Counted from the stretch's first letter, positions 18,612 through 27,184 are shown. The stretch: 64,000 nucleotides of DNA from Pseudoalteromonas holothuriae (GCF_945859825.1 NZ_CAMAPC010000018.1:31867-95866); one strand, 5' to 3'. Numbers and translations are program-made. The notes: generated by a model from the sequence alone, not told the origin.

Positions 18612-19364
18612 TTATTCAGCTTCTGCTTTTTGAGCTTCATCTTGAATTTCAAGTAGTTCAACTTCAAAAACCAGCGTTGAGTTTGACGGAATTTTACCTA
18701 AATTACGCTCACCATAACCTAGTTCAGCTGGAATAGTAAATTTATACTTAGAACCAACAGACATTAACTGCAAACCCTCAGTCCAACCTTTGATTACTTG
18801 ACGCAGACCAAAAGTAGCAGGCTGCTCACGAGCATATGAGCTATCGAATTCAGTACCATCTAACAATGTACCTTTATAATGAACAGTTACTTTATCAGTA
18901 TCAACAGGCTTTTTACCGTCACCTTCTGAAATCACTTCATATTGTAAACCAGACTCAGTAACAACAACGCCTTCTTTCTTCGCATTTTCAGCTAAGTACT
19001 TTTCACCGTCCGCTTTGTTCTTTTCTGCTTCATGTTTTACTTTTTCAGCTTGCTTTTCACGCACTGAAGTATCAAGTGCAGTCAACACTTCACGAATTTT
19101 TGCTTCATCTAATTGTGCATTACCCGCAAGTGCATCCTCAAAACCACGCTTTAAAAGTGCTTGATCAAGCTCCAAACCAAAACTGGTTTTATCAGCTAAA
19201 TCTTTTTGTAAAAAGTTACCCACTGATGCACCAATACCATAGGCTTGCTGTTGTGCTTCTGTTTCTAATTTTAACTCAGCTGGTTTTTCTTCTGCTTTTT
19301 GGTTACATGCAGTCAGAGCAAGCACTGCAGCTGCCACCAAAGACAATTTAATCGTCTGTTTCAT
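18612..19364 (-). CDS. fkpA: FKBP-type peptidyl-prolyl cis-trans isomerase FkpA
   Basis: This 250-residue envelope protein has a signal sequence with an apparent lipobox (LALTAC, Cys20). A charged helical dimerisation domain follows in residues about 30-140. The C-terminal FKBP domain (residues about 140-240) contains VTVHYKGTLLDGTEFDSSY, PATFGLRQVIKGWTEGLQLM, GSKYKFTIPAELGYG and PSNSTLVFEVELLEI. The domain catalyses proline isomerisation and chaperones folding proteins in the periplasm. E. coli FkpA is soluble in the periplasm, while the cysteine here suggests membrane anchoring as in Legionella-type Mip proteins. SlyX is encoded close by on the opposite strand, as in enterobacteria. Confidence 0.93.
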   Translation of the reverse strand: MKQTIKLSLVAAAVLALTACNQKAEEKPAELKLETEAQQQAYGIGASVGNFLQKDLADKTSFGLELDQALLKRGFEDALAGNAQLDEAKIREVLTALDTSVREKQAEKVKHEAEKNKADGEKYLAENAKKEGVVVTESGLQYEVISEGDGKKPVDTDKVTVHYKGTLLDGTEFDSSYAREQPATFGLRQVIKGWTEGLQLMSVGSKYKFTIPAELGYGERNLGKIPSNSTLVFEVELLEIQDEAQKAEAE

Positions 19365-19618
19365 TCTCTTTTCTCCGACAAGCCCATCGGCTGCCTGTTA
19401 ATATTATATTAATGGTTAATTCTATTTAGCCACATTACCATTCATCGCGATAGATGCCAACTTGTATGACATCAATGCAGATATATAACGTTTTCTGTGA
19501 CTTGTAGCGACTTTGTGGTAACGATACGCTACTATCAAAGTAACAATACACTTAAATTGTTTAGATTTTTATAGTTTACCTTGTGTAACTCACAGCGTTA
19601 AGGGGAAATACCTATATT

Positions 19619-20608
19619 ATGCCCAAACTTGATCGCTTCTTGCTGTTAATAACGCTATTTTTATTAAGTAGCTGCACACCAGCTGATAAAAAAGCCGATT
19701 TAACTATTGAGCATGCCACCAGAGGCGCTTTTGCTGCTGCTATTTCACATGATGGTCGTTACAGTTTAGTGTCATCTGTAGAACATGGTGTCAGCCTGTG
19801 GGACAATCAAGTCCATGGCTTAAAATATCAATGGCAACAATCAAAGCCTGATGGCAACTTAGTCCATTCATTAGCTATTGCCTATGACAATAGCGTTGCC
19901 GTTACAGCTGAAAACGAAACTTTTGCTATTTGGGACATTACCACAGGCAAAAACCTCGGTTTTTATCAAATCCAAACGGGCACAATTAGAGACATCGCTA
20001 TTAGTAATAAAGGACGTTATGTACTTTATGGACGAAGCGACAACGTGGTTGTGCACCTGGACTTAGAAAGTGGAAGACGCATAGAGTTCCTAGGTCACCA
20101 AGAAAAAATAAATTCTATAGACCTGTCTCCTAATGGATACTTTGCGCTCTCTGGGGCAAATGATTATAGTGCTTATTTTTGGGATACTCGCACAGGACAA
20201 GTAATTCACCGCTTCAACCACCCTAGTCGTGTAACGAAAGTAGCGCTAGATGCGACTGGTCAATATGCATTCACTGCCGATAGTTTAAAAAAAGCCAGTA
20301 TTTGGCGGCTAACTTCAGGTGATCTCATTTCACAATTACAGTATATTGCGCGCCAGAAGATATTCAGCGCGGTCCGCTTCAATCAATCTGGCACTCTTCT
20401 AGCCACCGGTTCGCCAAACAGAGAACTTACACTTTGGCGCGTCAAAGATGGACAAAAATTGGGGCTGTGGAAAGTGCAACCGCGCGAAGGCAGTCGGCCT
20501 AAATCGGCAGTTGTGTTCGATGTTACCTTTGTCGAACAAAATAATGCTTTAATCACCGAAAGTTCAAGTGGCTTATTAGAGCGTTTTAATCATGTGGAGT
20601 CCCAATGA
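19619..20608 (+). CDS. WD40-repeat lipoprotein, unknown function
   Basis: This 329-residue protein has a lipobox (LLSSC, Cys19) and at least six WD40-like blades. Repeated units include VSSVEHGVSLWDN, ENETFAIWDITTGKNLG, GANDYSAYFWDTRTGQ, SLKKASIWRLTSG and GSPNRELTLWRVKDG. It should form a beta-propeller at the periplasmic face, a platform for protein contacts. It shares a 4-base overlap with slyX, so the two are co-translated. The partner is unknown. The same lipoprotein-slyX pairing may be usual in related marine bacteria, but I cannot verify that here. Confidence 0.85.
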   Translation: MPKLDRFLLLITLFLLSSCTPADKKADLTIEHATRGAFAAAISHDGRYSLVSSVEHGVSLWDNQVHGLKYQWQQSKPDGNLVHSLAIAYDNSVAVTAENETFAIWDITTGKNLGFYQIQTGTIRDIAISNKGRYVLYGRSDNVVVHLDLESGRRIEFLGHQEKINSIDLSPNGYFALSGANDYSAYFWDTRTGQVIHRFNHPSRVTKVALDATGQYAFTADSLKKASIWRLTSGDLISQLQYIARQKIFSAVRFNQSGTLLATGSPNRELTLWRVKDGQKLGLWKVQPREGSRPKSAVVFDVTFVEQNNALITESSSGLLERFNHVESQ

Positions 20609-20817
20609 CTGAATTAGAAAACCGTGTTATGGAGCTAGAAGCTAAAGTATCTTTTCAAGATGATACTATTGACACACTCAATGATGAACTCAAAATGCAC
20701 CAGCAAAGGCTTGCTAAAATGCAGCGTCAAATAGAATTACTGGGTGAAAAAATCAAAGAAGGCCAAGAAGAAGGTTTAATGCCTCAGCATCAAGAGCCAC
20801 CACCGCCTCATTACTAA
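20605..20817 (+). CDS. slyX: SlyX family protein
   Basis: This 70-residue protein is almost wholly a coiled coil (MTELENRVMELEAKVSFQDD, then TIDTLNDELKMHQQRLAKMQ). It ends in the proline-rich tail EPPPPHY typical of SlyX. Its biochemical role is not known. The start overlaps the stop of the WD40 lipoprotein by four bases. fkpA and yheV flank the pair, matching the fkpA-slyX-yheV neighbourhood of enterobacteria. Confidence 0.93.
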   Translation: MTELENRVMELEAKVSFQDDTIDTLNDELKMHQQRLAKMQRQIELLGEKIKEGQEEGLMPQHQEPPPPHY

Positions 20818-20822
20818 TACAC

Positions 20823-20847
20823 TAAACCAGAGGTTTACTCTGGTTTA
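20823..20847. terminator. Short terminator-like hairpin between slyX and yheV
   Basis: TAAACCAGAG (20823-20832) and CTCTGGTTTA (20838-20847) form a perfect 10-bp stem with a 5-base loop. It overlaps the yheV stop codon and lies between two converging genes. Confidence 0.6.
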
Positions 20848-21035
20848 AATACACCAATTACTTGCTCAAACTGACGTGTTGAAGCTTGCACAGCCTCTTC
20901 AGGTTGTGTCATGACATAGCCGCACTTTACGCACTCCACTTTCTCCACATCATGCTCTTTAAACAACATCATCACGTCGAGTTCTTTACACTTTGGACAA
21001 GATGCCCCTGCAATAAAACGCTTCTTTTGCCTCAT
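20835..21035 (-). CDS. yheV: YheV family zinc-ribbon protein
   Basis: This 66-residue protein has two CxxC pairs (ASCPKCKELD and VECVKCGYVM) that should bind one zinc ion, between a basic start (MRQKKRFIAGA) and an acidic tail. YheV is conserved beside kefB and slyX in gammaproteobacteria, and its function is not established. The ATG at 21035 follows an AGAGGT site and matches the family start. A longer frame back to 21062 is possible but unlikely. Confidence 0.9.
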   Translation of the reverse strand: MRQKKRFIAGASCPKCKELDVMMLFKEHDVEKVECVKCGYVMTQPEEAVQASTRQFEQVIGVFKPE

Positions 21036-21208
21036 GGTTATACCTCTGCAACTATCAGCCAAACATCATTAGCTATAATTTTACCCTAAAGCTACGCGCT
21101 AAGATACGACCGTAAAATATATACACGGATAATCAGTACATCGGTGCTGACTTAAACACAATCGTTCATGTTACAATGCACTTTATTCAGATTAAACAAC
21201 AAAACACT

Positions 21209-23128
21209 ATGATCCAGCTGACTGATATTGAATTACTGCGTGGTACTAAAAGTTTATTAAAAAATGCCAGTGCCACTTTATTTCCTGAACATAAAGTAGG
21301 CTTGGTTGGTGCTAATGGCTGTGGCAAGTCTTCCCTTTTCGCGCTGTTAAAAGGTGAGCTAACACTGGATGCTGGTGAGTTATCCATCCCAAAAGATTGG
21401 TCAATCGCATCAGTAAAACAAGAAACGCCAGCACTGGATATCAGCGCGTTAGATTATGTGTTGCAGGGCCACCCTGAGTACTACCTATGCCGCGTGGCAC
21501 TTAAAGAAGCTGAACAGGCTGAAGATGGAGCCAAGCAAGCAATTGTACATCAACAGCTTGAGCTAATGAAGGGCTACAGTATTGAAGCAAAAGCAGGTGA
21601 ACTTCTGCACGGTTTAGGCTTTAGTAACGAACAAATTAGTCATTCAGTAAGTGCCTTTTCCGGTGGTTGGCGTATGCGTTTAAACTTAGCCCAAGCGCTT
21701 ATTCGTGATGCTGACTTACTATTACTCGATGAGCCCACCAACCACTTAGATTTAGACGCGGTTTACTGGTTGGAGCGTTTTTTACGTGCTTATACTGGTA
21801 CACTTGTTCTAATCTCTCACGATAGAGAGTTTTTAGATGCCGTAGTCGACCAAATTTGGCATATTGATCAACAGAAAATCAATGTATACAAAGGCCATTA
21901 CTCACAGTTTGAACGCCAAAAAGCAGAGCGCATGGCACAGCATCAAGCCTTGTTTGAAAAACAGCAAGAACAAATAGAACATTTAGAAAAATTTATTACC
22001 CGTTTTAAGGCCAAAGCAAGTAAGGCCAAACAAGCACAAAGCCGCGTAAAAGCACTAGAGCGCATGGAAAAACTTGCGCCAGCGCATGCCGACTCACCTT
22101 TTGACTTTGAGTTTGCACAACCAAGTACCTTACCAAACCCATTAATGACTCTAGATGGTGCGCAAGCAGGCTATGGCGAGATAACCATATTACATAAAAT
22201 AAAGCTTAACTTAGTACCTGGTAGCCGAATTGCATTGTTAGGTCGTAACGGTGCGGGTAAATCAACATTGATCAAATTGCTCTCAGGCGAACTCCTGCCA
22301 CAAGCTGGTGAAGTGTTTATGCATCAAGGTTTGCAGGTTGGTTACTTTGCTCAACACCAACTTGAGTCACTTGATTTAAGTGCCAGCGCAATTACCCATC
22401 TTCAACGCTTAGACCCAAAAGCAAGTGAGCAATCTTTGCGTGATTTTTTAGGGGGCTTCGCCTTTAACGGCGATAAAGCGTTAGAGCCTGTTGCACCATT
22501 TTCAGGAGGTGAAAAAGCGCGCTTGGTGCTTGCTATGCTGGTATACCAAAAGCCAAATTTATTATTATTAGATGAGCCTACTAACCATTTAGATTTAGAA
22601 ATGCGCCATGCACTGGTTATGGCTTTGCAAGGCTTTGAAGGCGCGATGGTCACCGTATCGCACGACCGTCATATGCTAAAAAATACCGCTGATGAATATT
22701 ACCTAGTCGATAACGGTGAAGTAACGCAATTTGGTTATGATTTAGACGAATATTATCAATGGTTACTTAACGCCAACAAAGAAGCCACTAAAAAACCTGA
22801 TACCGAAGATAAAGCACATTCAAGTAACAATCGCAAAGAGCAAAAGCGCCTTGAAGCTGAGTTTAGAAAATCAGTACAACCGCTAAAGAAAAATATTGAA
22901 AAACTTGAAAAGTCATTAGATAAATACACTGAGCAATTGACCAATATTGAGCTACAACTTGCTGATAACGATTTATACCAAGAGGAAAACAAAACCAAGC
23001 TCACTGAGTTACTCGCAAAGCAAGCCACAATTACACCATTACTCAATGAAGTAGAAGAGTCTTTGCTATTTGCATTAGAAGAGCTTGAGGAAAAGCAAGC
23101 TGAGTTTGAGCAAAATATTTGCATATGA
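21209..23128 (+). CDS. yheS: ABC-F ATPase YheS
   Basis: This protein has two ATPase domains on one chain and no membrane segments, which marks the ABC-F class that acts on ribosomes. The first half has GANGCGKSS, FSGGWRMRL and LLLDEPTNHLD. The linker helices are rich in Q, E and K. The second half has GRNGAGKST, FSGGEKARL and LLLDEPTNHLD. A coiled-coil tail covers the last 110 or so residues. This layout matches YheS. The start at MIQLTDIELLRG (21209) fits the family. An upstream ATG at 21176 would add 11 residues, and neither has a strong ribosome site. The stop overlaps the next gene by four bases. Confidence 0.93.
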   Translation: MIQLTDIELLRGTKSLLKNASATLFPEHKVGLVGANGCGKSSLFALLKGELTLDAGELSIPKDWSIASVKQETPALDISALDYVLQGHPEYYLCRVALKEAEQAEDGAKQAIVHQQLELMKGYSIEAKAGELLHGLGFSNEQISHSVSAFSGGWRMRLNLAQALIRDADLLLLDEPTNHLDLDAVYWLERFLRAYTGTLVLISHDREFLDAVVDQIWHIDQQKINVYKGHYSQFERQKAERMAQHQALFEKQQEQIEHLEKFITRFKAKASKAKQAQSRVKALERMEKLAPAHADSPFDFEFAQPSTLPNPLMTLDGAQAGYGEITILHKIKLNLVPGSRIALLGRNGAGKSTLIKLLSGELLPQAGEVFMHQGLQVGYFAQHQLESLDLSASAITHLQRLDPKASEQSLRDFLGGFAFNGDKALEPVAPFSGGEKARLVLAMLVYQKPNLLLLDEPTNHLDLEMRHALVMALQGFEGAMVTVSHDRHMLKNTADEYYLVDNGEVTQFGYDLDEYYQWLLNANKEATKKPDTEDKAHSSNNRKEQKRLEAEFRKSVQPLKKNIEKLEKSLDKYTEQLTNIELQLADNDLYQEENKTKLTELLAKQATITPLLNEVEESLLFALEELEEKQAEFEQNICI

Positions 23129-23592
23129 ATGTTCAACTTAACGAACAAGCATTTTGGACGTTTTCATGTGATCTATACCAGCAAGGTTGTGCCCAACACA
23201 CCTTGCTGAATTTACAAAATGAACAGAAGAAAAATATTAATCTATGCTTGTTGCTGTTTTACCTTGAACACTTAAACCTGCAACTTACTGAATATGAAGT
23301 TACGCAACTGGCGGCAAAGTGTCATGATATGGATGAGCAACTGCTCACTCCTCATAGACATATCAGGCAACAGCTCAAACTACAATTTATCAAGCACCCG
23401 CGCTATAGCGAGTCACGCCAGCAATTATTAAACAGTGAACTACAATTAGAGAGATTACAGCAATCTGAGCTAGTTCAGCTAGTTAACAAATTTACACTAT
23501 CAAGTAAAAAACCAAGCAATAACCTGTCGTTTTACCTTAGCGATATACAAATTAAACAACTCAGAGCAAGCCTAACAGACAAAAAATCATGA
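23125..23592 (+). CDS. TIGR02444-like DUF2390 family protein
   Basis: This 155-residue cytoplasmic, helix-rich protein starts MNVQLNEQAFWTFSCDLYQQ. The segment NINLCLLLFYLEHLNLQL resembles the TIGR02444/DUF2390 family. That family is regularly encoded next to yheS in gammaproteobacteria, and its function is unknown. The ATG at 23125 overlaps the yheS stop (ATGA), so it is probably co-translated. An in-frame TTG six bases earlier is less likely. Confidence 0.78.
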   Translation: MNVQLNEQAFWTFSCDLYQQGCAQHTLLNLQNEQKKNINLCLLLFYLEHLNLQLTEYEVTQLAAKCHDMDEQLLTPHRHIRQQLKLQFIKHPRYSESRQQLLNSELQLERLQQSELVQLVNKFTLSSKKPSNNLSFYLSDIQIKQLRASLTDKKS

Positions 23593-23602
23593 TCGAGATC
23601 AA
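23589..23602. promoter_or_regulatory. Upstream FNR-type box
   Basis: ATGATCGAGATCAA matches TTGAT-N4-ATCAA except at one position. Its centre is 50 bases upstream of a second box with the identical 12-base core (TGATCGAGATCA), about -91.5 from the predicted start. Confidence 0.55.
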
Positions 23603-23638
23603 GCTCTGAGTAACATCATATACAACTCACTTTGAAAC

Positions 23639-23652
23639 TTGATCGAGATCAT
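23639..23652. promoter_or_regulatory. FNR-type box centred at -41.5
   Basis: TTGATCGAGATCAT matches TTGAT-N4-ATCAA at nine of ten positions. Its centre (23645.5) lies exactly 41.5 bases before the start predicted from the -10 element. That is the spacing of class II FNR/ANR-activated promoters. Confidence 0.75.
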
Positions 23653-23674
23653 ATCAGCCCTATTACTCCTAGAC

Positions 23675-23680
23675 TAAGAT
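23675..23680 (+). promoter_or_regulatory. -10 element of the FNR-type promoter
   Basis: TAAGAT predicts a transcription start near 23687. There is no good -35 hexamer, as expected where an activator sits at -41.5. Confidence 0.6.
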
Positions 23681-23711
23681 TACTCCATCGACAAGTTAGG
23701 AGGCATCAGCC

Positions 23712-23852
23712 ATGAACGTATTCTTTAGAGATTTTTTCAGTGACCCAGTATTGTTTCTCTCTTTTGGGATCTTAGGCACCGTGATTGCGCTGGGTATCTT
23801 CTACGTTTATTACTTTGTGAAAAAAATACAAGAAGCTGAAGTACCCAGTTAG
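23712..23852 (+). CDS. 46-residue single-pass membrane protein (DUF3149-like)
   Basis: This tiny protein has a short amphipathic start (MNVFFRDFFSDPVLFLS), one membrane helix (FGILGTVIALGIFYVYYFV, residues about 18-36) and a charged tail (KKIQEAEVPS). The layout resembles the DUF3149 family of small inner-membrane proteins, whose role is unknown. AGGAGG lies 8 bases before the ATG, and a strong terminator follows. The gene is therefore a complete single-gene unit. Its promoter carries an FNR-type box at -41.5, so expression should rise when oxygen is low. By size and control it could be an accessory subunit of a respiratory complex such as cbb3 oxidase, but no such complex is encoded nearby. 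Confidence 0.85.
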   Translation: MNVFFRDFFSDPVLFLSFGILGTVIALGIFYVYYFVKKIQEAEVPS

Positions 23853-23952
23853 TTAAAGTTCATGTTGATCGTGGCGCTGGTGCGCTAAATTAATATTAAG
23901 GGTACTTTGACAATCTGTTCCCCCAAAAGCAAACAAATTAAGCACGACGCAC

Positions 23953-23987
23953 AAAGCACCTTACTAACCTAGTTAGTAAGGTGCTTT
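23953..23987 (+). terminator. Terminator of the small membrane-protein gene
   Basis: A 16-bp perfect stem (23953-23968 and 23972-23987) is closed by a 3-base gap and followed by TTATTTTA. It lies about 100 bases after the small gene and before yheT. Confidence 0.85.
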
Positions 23988-24055
23988 TTATTTTACGCTC
24001 AACAGTCTGGGTGTTCTTTGTTACACTGCTACCACATTCAATTTAAAAACGCTTT

Positions 24056-25033
24056 ATGGACTACTTATTTAACAGCGCATGGTGGATGCGCAATCGACAT
24101 GCTCAAACAATACTGCCACGCTTTTTTCGTCCATTACAAAAAGTACCGGTTAAGTTTGAAGAACTCACTACGCCCGATGGGGACTTTTTAGAGTTAGCAT
24201 GGGCAAAGGAGCAACGCCCCAATGCGCCTTTAGCAATCGTATTACATGGTCTTGAAGGCAATATTAATAGTTTTTATGCTAAAGGTATGCTCAAAGCATT
24301 AACGCAAAAAGGCTTTGATGCCGTATTAATGCACTTTCGTAACTGTTCACGAGCGGCCAATCGCTTGCCACGCGCCTATCATAGTGGCGAAACATCCGAT
24401 CTTGAATTCTTAATAAACACGCTCAAACAACGTTTTACTGATAGACCACTTTATGCCGTAGGATTTTCATTAGGTGGTAATGTATTAGCTAAGTATTTGG
24501 GTGAACAACAGCAGCAAAGTGGTTTGCAAGGCGCTGCTGTGATATCGGCTCCTCACCATTTATCTTCATCGTGCCAAGTGATCCGCAAAAGCTGTTTTGG
24601 TTTATATCAAAAGTACTTGCTCGATAGAATGAAACGTTCATTTTCACGCAAACTCGACACCATTGCTGATGTACTCACCATCGACGAGAAAAAGCTGCAC
24701 GCAATTGATGACCTATGGCAGTTTGACAATTTGATCACAGCTCCACTGCATGGTTTTAAAGGAGCTGAAGACTATTATACAAAAGCCAGTGCGCAAAGTT
24801 ACCTAAATGATATTAAGACACCCACTTTACTTATTCACGCCAAAGATGACCCAATGCTGTCATCTCAGGCAGTGCCGAACGCGTCTCAAGTTAGTGGCAA
24901 CGTAACACTTGCTGTATCAGAGACTGGAGGGCATGTGGGCTTTATTGGCGGTAAAAATCCACTTAAGCCTGAATTTTGGTTAGAACAAGCAGTACCTCAC
25001 TACTTCCACTCGCTGCAGCAGAGATTAAAATGA
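24056..25033 (+). CDS. yheT: YheT family alpha/beta hydrolase
   Basis: This 325-residue cytoplasmic hydrolase has the family opening WWMRNRHAQTILPRFFR, an oxyanion-side segment LAIVLHGLEGN, the nucleophile elbow GFSLGGN, and late Asp and His segments (HAKDDPML and ETGGHVGFIGG). This is the full catalytic set of the YheT/ABHD1-3 group, which includes lipases and esterases in eukaryotes. The bacterial substrate is unknown. It overlaps yheU by four bases, as in enterobacteria. No clear ribosome site was seen, but the start matches the family. Confidence 0.92.
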   Translation: MDYLFNSAWWMRNRHAQTILPRFFRPLQKVPVKFEELTTPDGDFLELAWAKEQRPNAPLAIVLHGLEGNINSFYAKGMLKALTQKGFDAVLMHFRNCSRAANRLPRAYHSGETSDLEFLINTLKQRFTDRPLYAVGFSLGGNVLAKYLGEQQQQSGLQGAAVISAPHHLSSSCQVIRKSCFGLYQKYLLDRMKRSFSRKLDTIADVLTIDEKKLHAIDDLWQFDNLITAPLHGFKGAEDYYTKASAQSYLNDIKTPTLLIHAKDDPMLSSQAVPNASQVSGNVTLAVSETGGHVGFIGGKNPLKPEFWLEQAVPHYFHSLQQRLK

Positions 25034-25278
25034 TCATTCCATATCAACAACTAAATCAAGCCACCTTAGAAAACCTGATTGAGCACTATGTATTACGTGA
25101 AGGCACCGACTACGGCGAGCAAGAGTTTTCTACTGAGGCTAAAATTGAACACGTCAAATCCCAATTAAAAAATGGCGATGCGTTGATTGTCTTCTCTGAG
25201 CTGCATGAATCCGTAAATATCGTTTCTAAAGTGCAATTTCAAACCATGCAAAGTGAAGACTATAACGAATTTGAATAA
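25030..25278 (+). CDS. yheU: YheU family protein (UPF0270)
   Basis: This 82-residue acidic protein starts MIIPYQQLNQATLENLIEHY and has the family segment VLREGTDYGEQEFSTE followed by QLKNGDALIVFSE. The UPF0270/YheU family is always found beside yheT, and its function is not known. The ATG overlaps the yheT stop (ATGA). A longer open frame upstream lies inside yheT and is ignored. Confidence 0.93.
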   Translation: MIIPYQQLNQATLENLIEHYVLREGTDYGEQEFSTEAKIEHVKSQLKNGDALIVFSELHESVNIVSKVQFQTMQSEDYNEFE

Positions 25279-25355
25279 CTGGTCGCAGATCGTTTAGCCA
25301 ACCTGCTTTTTCGGTTATAGTTTCAGTTATACTTATAATAATCAAAGGAAGGCTA

Positions 25356-26504
25356 ATGACATTACGTTTTACGCTTTGTGCCCTAGCATTGTCGGTTTTG
25401 TCCGCCCAGGCACAAGATTATCAAGCTTCTGAACGTGCTCAACGAATCGCTCAAAAGAACATTCTTATCGATACCCATATTGATGTACCCTATCGTATCA
25501 AAGATAAATGGGCTGATGTGACCAAAGCTACTGAAGACGGTGATTTTGATTACCCACGAGCCGTTAAAGGAGGCCTGAATGCTCCCTTTATGTCGATTTA
25601 TATTCCTGCCAACCTTGAATTTGAAGGTAAGGGTAAAAGCTATCAGCTCGCCAACCAATTAATTGATGGTATGGAAGCATTAGCATTTAGAGCGCCTGAA
25701 AAATTTGCTGTCGCCACTTCTAGCAAGGATATTTACACCCACTTTAAACAAGGGAAAATATCTATTGCTATGGGGATGGAAAACGGCTCACCAATTGAGG
25801 GGGATTTAAAAAATCTTAAACATTTCTTTGACCGAGGTGTACGCTATATCACCCTCGCCCACTCACAGAGTAACCATATTTCTGACTCGTCTTATGATAT
25901 CCGCCGTAAATGGCAAGGTTTGAGCCCATTTGGTAAAGAATTAGTCGTGGAAATGAATAAAATTGGTATGTTGATTGATGTTTCACATATCTCAGATGCT
26001 GCTTTTTACCAAACCATAGCGCTGTCAAAAGTTCCCGTTATTGCATCTCACTCATCGCTACGTAAATACACGCCAGGTTTTGAGCGAAATATGGACGATG
26101 ACATGTTAAAAGCACTAAAGAAAAATGGTGGCGTGATCCAAATAAACTTTGGCTCTAGCTTTGTCACATCCAATGCGCGCAATTGGTATGATAAACGTAA
26201 CAAGGCCGATGAACGCGAAACATACATTAAAGAAAATCCTTTTCCATATGCAACGTTAGAGCAAGTATTAGATCACATTGACCATGTCGTAAAACTCATT
26301 GGTATTGACCATGTTGGCATTGGCTCTGATTACGATGGAGTGGGCGACTCGCTTCCTGTTGGCCTTAAAGATGTGTCTAGCTATCCAAACCTAGTACAAG
26401 GTTTATTAGACCGCGGGTATAGCGAAGGGAAAATCAAAAAAATCCTCAGCGGCAATACACTGAGAGTTTGGCGTCAAGCGGAAGAGTACGCGACTCAATT
26501 TTAA
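25356..26504 (+). CDS. Secreted membrane-dipeptidase-type peptidase (M19)
   Basis: This 382-residue zinc peptidase has a signal peptide ending near AQA/QDY. The M19 metal site is traceable: DTHIDVPYR (H-x-D), the bridging Glu in GMENGSPI, LAHSQSN, IASHSSLRKY and GIGSDYDGVG. Relatives cleave dipeptides, including ones with a D-residue at the C-terminal side. Export points to a periplasmic or secreted scavenging role. An AAGGAAGG site precedes the ATG. The gene stands alone, and a hairpin with a TTCG loop follows its stop. Confidence 0.92.
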   Translation: MTLRFTLCALALSVLSAQAQDYQASERAQRIAQKNILIDTHIDVPYRIKDKWADVTKATEDGDFDYPRAVKGGLNAPFMSIYIPANLEFEGKGKSYQLANQLIDGMEALAFRAPEKFAVATSSKDIYTHFKQGKISIAMGMENGSPIEGDLKNLKHFFDRGVRYITLAHSQSNHISDSSYDIRRKWQGLSPFGKELVVEMNKIGMLIDVSHISDAAFYQTIALSKVPVIASHSSLRKYTPGFERNMDDDMLKALKKNGGVIQINFGSSFVTSNARNWYDKRNKADERETYIKENPFPYATLEQVLDHIDHVVKLIGIDHVGIGSDYDGVGDSLPVGLKDVSSYPNLVQGLLDRGYSEGKIKKILSGNTLRVWRQAEEYATQF

Positions 26505-26512
26505 ACCTAATA

Positions 26513-26536
26513 AAGAGCAAAGTTCGCTTTGCTCTT
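26513..26536 (+). terminator. Hairpin with UUCG tetraloop after the dipeptidase gene
   Basis: AAGAGCAAAG (26513-26522), TTCG and CTTTGCTCTT (26527-26536) make a perfect 10-bp stem with a stable tetraloop, 9 bases after the stop. CCCC rather than T follows, so it may act as a 3'-end protector or a weak terminator. Confidence 0.6.
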
Positions 26537-26591
26537 CCCCACCTCAAACAACACTTACTTTTCATTGTATGAATATTAGACGGCTCATACC

Positions 26592-26640
26592 AATTACATT
26601 AAATAAATGATCAGATATTGCGATAGATAAATGGCTTAGT
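26592..26640. repeat. 49-bp dispersed repeat, copy 1
   Basis: This segment matches 44306-44354 at 45 of 49 positions (shared core AGATATTGCGATAGATAAAT). Both copies are in the same orientation just after a gene. No transposase, target duplication or terminal inverted repeat was seen. It may be the end of a small mobile or intergenic repeat family. Confidence 0.7.
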
Positions 26641-26732
26641 TACTAAGCAAGGGTTTCAGTATATCGTTTGAAAAATTTAGCTATGAGCTGAACAACTCTG
26701 TCTAGAAAAGTTTAGTAACCATATCAACTTTC

Positions 26733-27107
26733 ATGAGATTTAAATAAGGAGAATACAGTGCCACTAAAAAGTGGTTGCGGGAGCTTTGTATTATGAAGAG
26801 TGAACCGACGATTTTTATTAGATTTTAATACGGAGAATACAGTGCCACTAAAAAGTGATTGCGGGAGCTTTGTATTATGAAGAGTGAACCGACGATTTTT
26901 ATTAGATTTTAATACTGATAATCCAGTGCCACTAAAAAGTGGTTTCGGGAGTTTTGTATTATGAAGAGCGAACCGATGACTTTAACTAGATTTTAATACG
27001 GAGAATACAGTGCCACTAAAAAGTGGTTGCGGGAGCCTTGAATTATGAAGGGTGAACCGACGACTTAGATGAGATTCAAATAAGGAGATTACAGTGCCAC
27101 TAAAAAG
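26733..27107 (-). repeat. 84-bp tandem array built from initiator-tRNA 3' ends
   Basis: Four units begin at 26772, 26856, 26940 and 27024, exactly 84 bases apart, and the first real tRNA gene begins at 27108 in the same phase. A partial unit starts at 26733. On the - strand each unit ends with the tRNA 3' strand GCTCCCGCAACCA (with changes in units 2 and 3) and keeps the T-arm segment TCGTCGGTTC. It lacks the anticodon and D arms. The flank CTTTTTAGTGG lets the CCA end fold into a small CCACT/AGTGG hairpin. The array lies at the 3' end of the tRNA cluster. The arrangement recalls the tyrT (rtT) repeats of E. coli. I see no coding frame in it. Confidence 0.85.

Positions 27108-27184
<77 letters not shown>

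Noticed and set aside
22756..23148. 130-codon Ser-rich frame opposite the yheS tail
   Set aside because: Antisense of a Gln/Glu/Lys coiled coil; such frames are a composition artefact.
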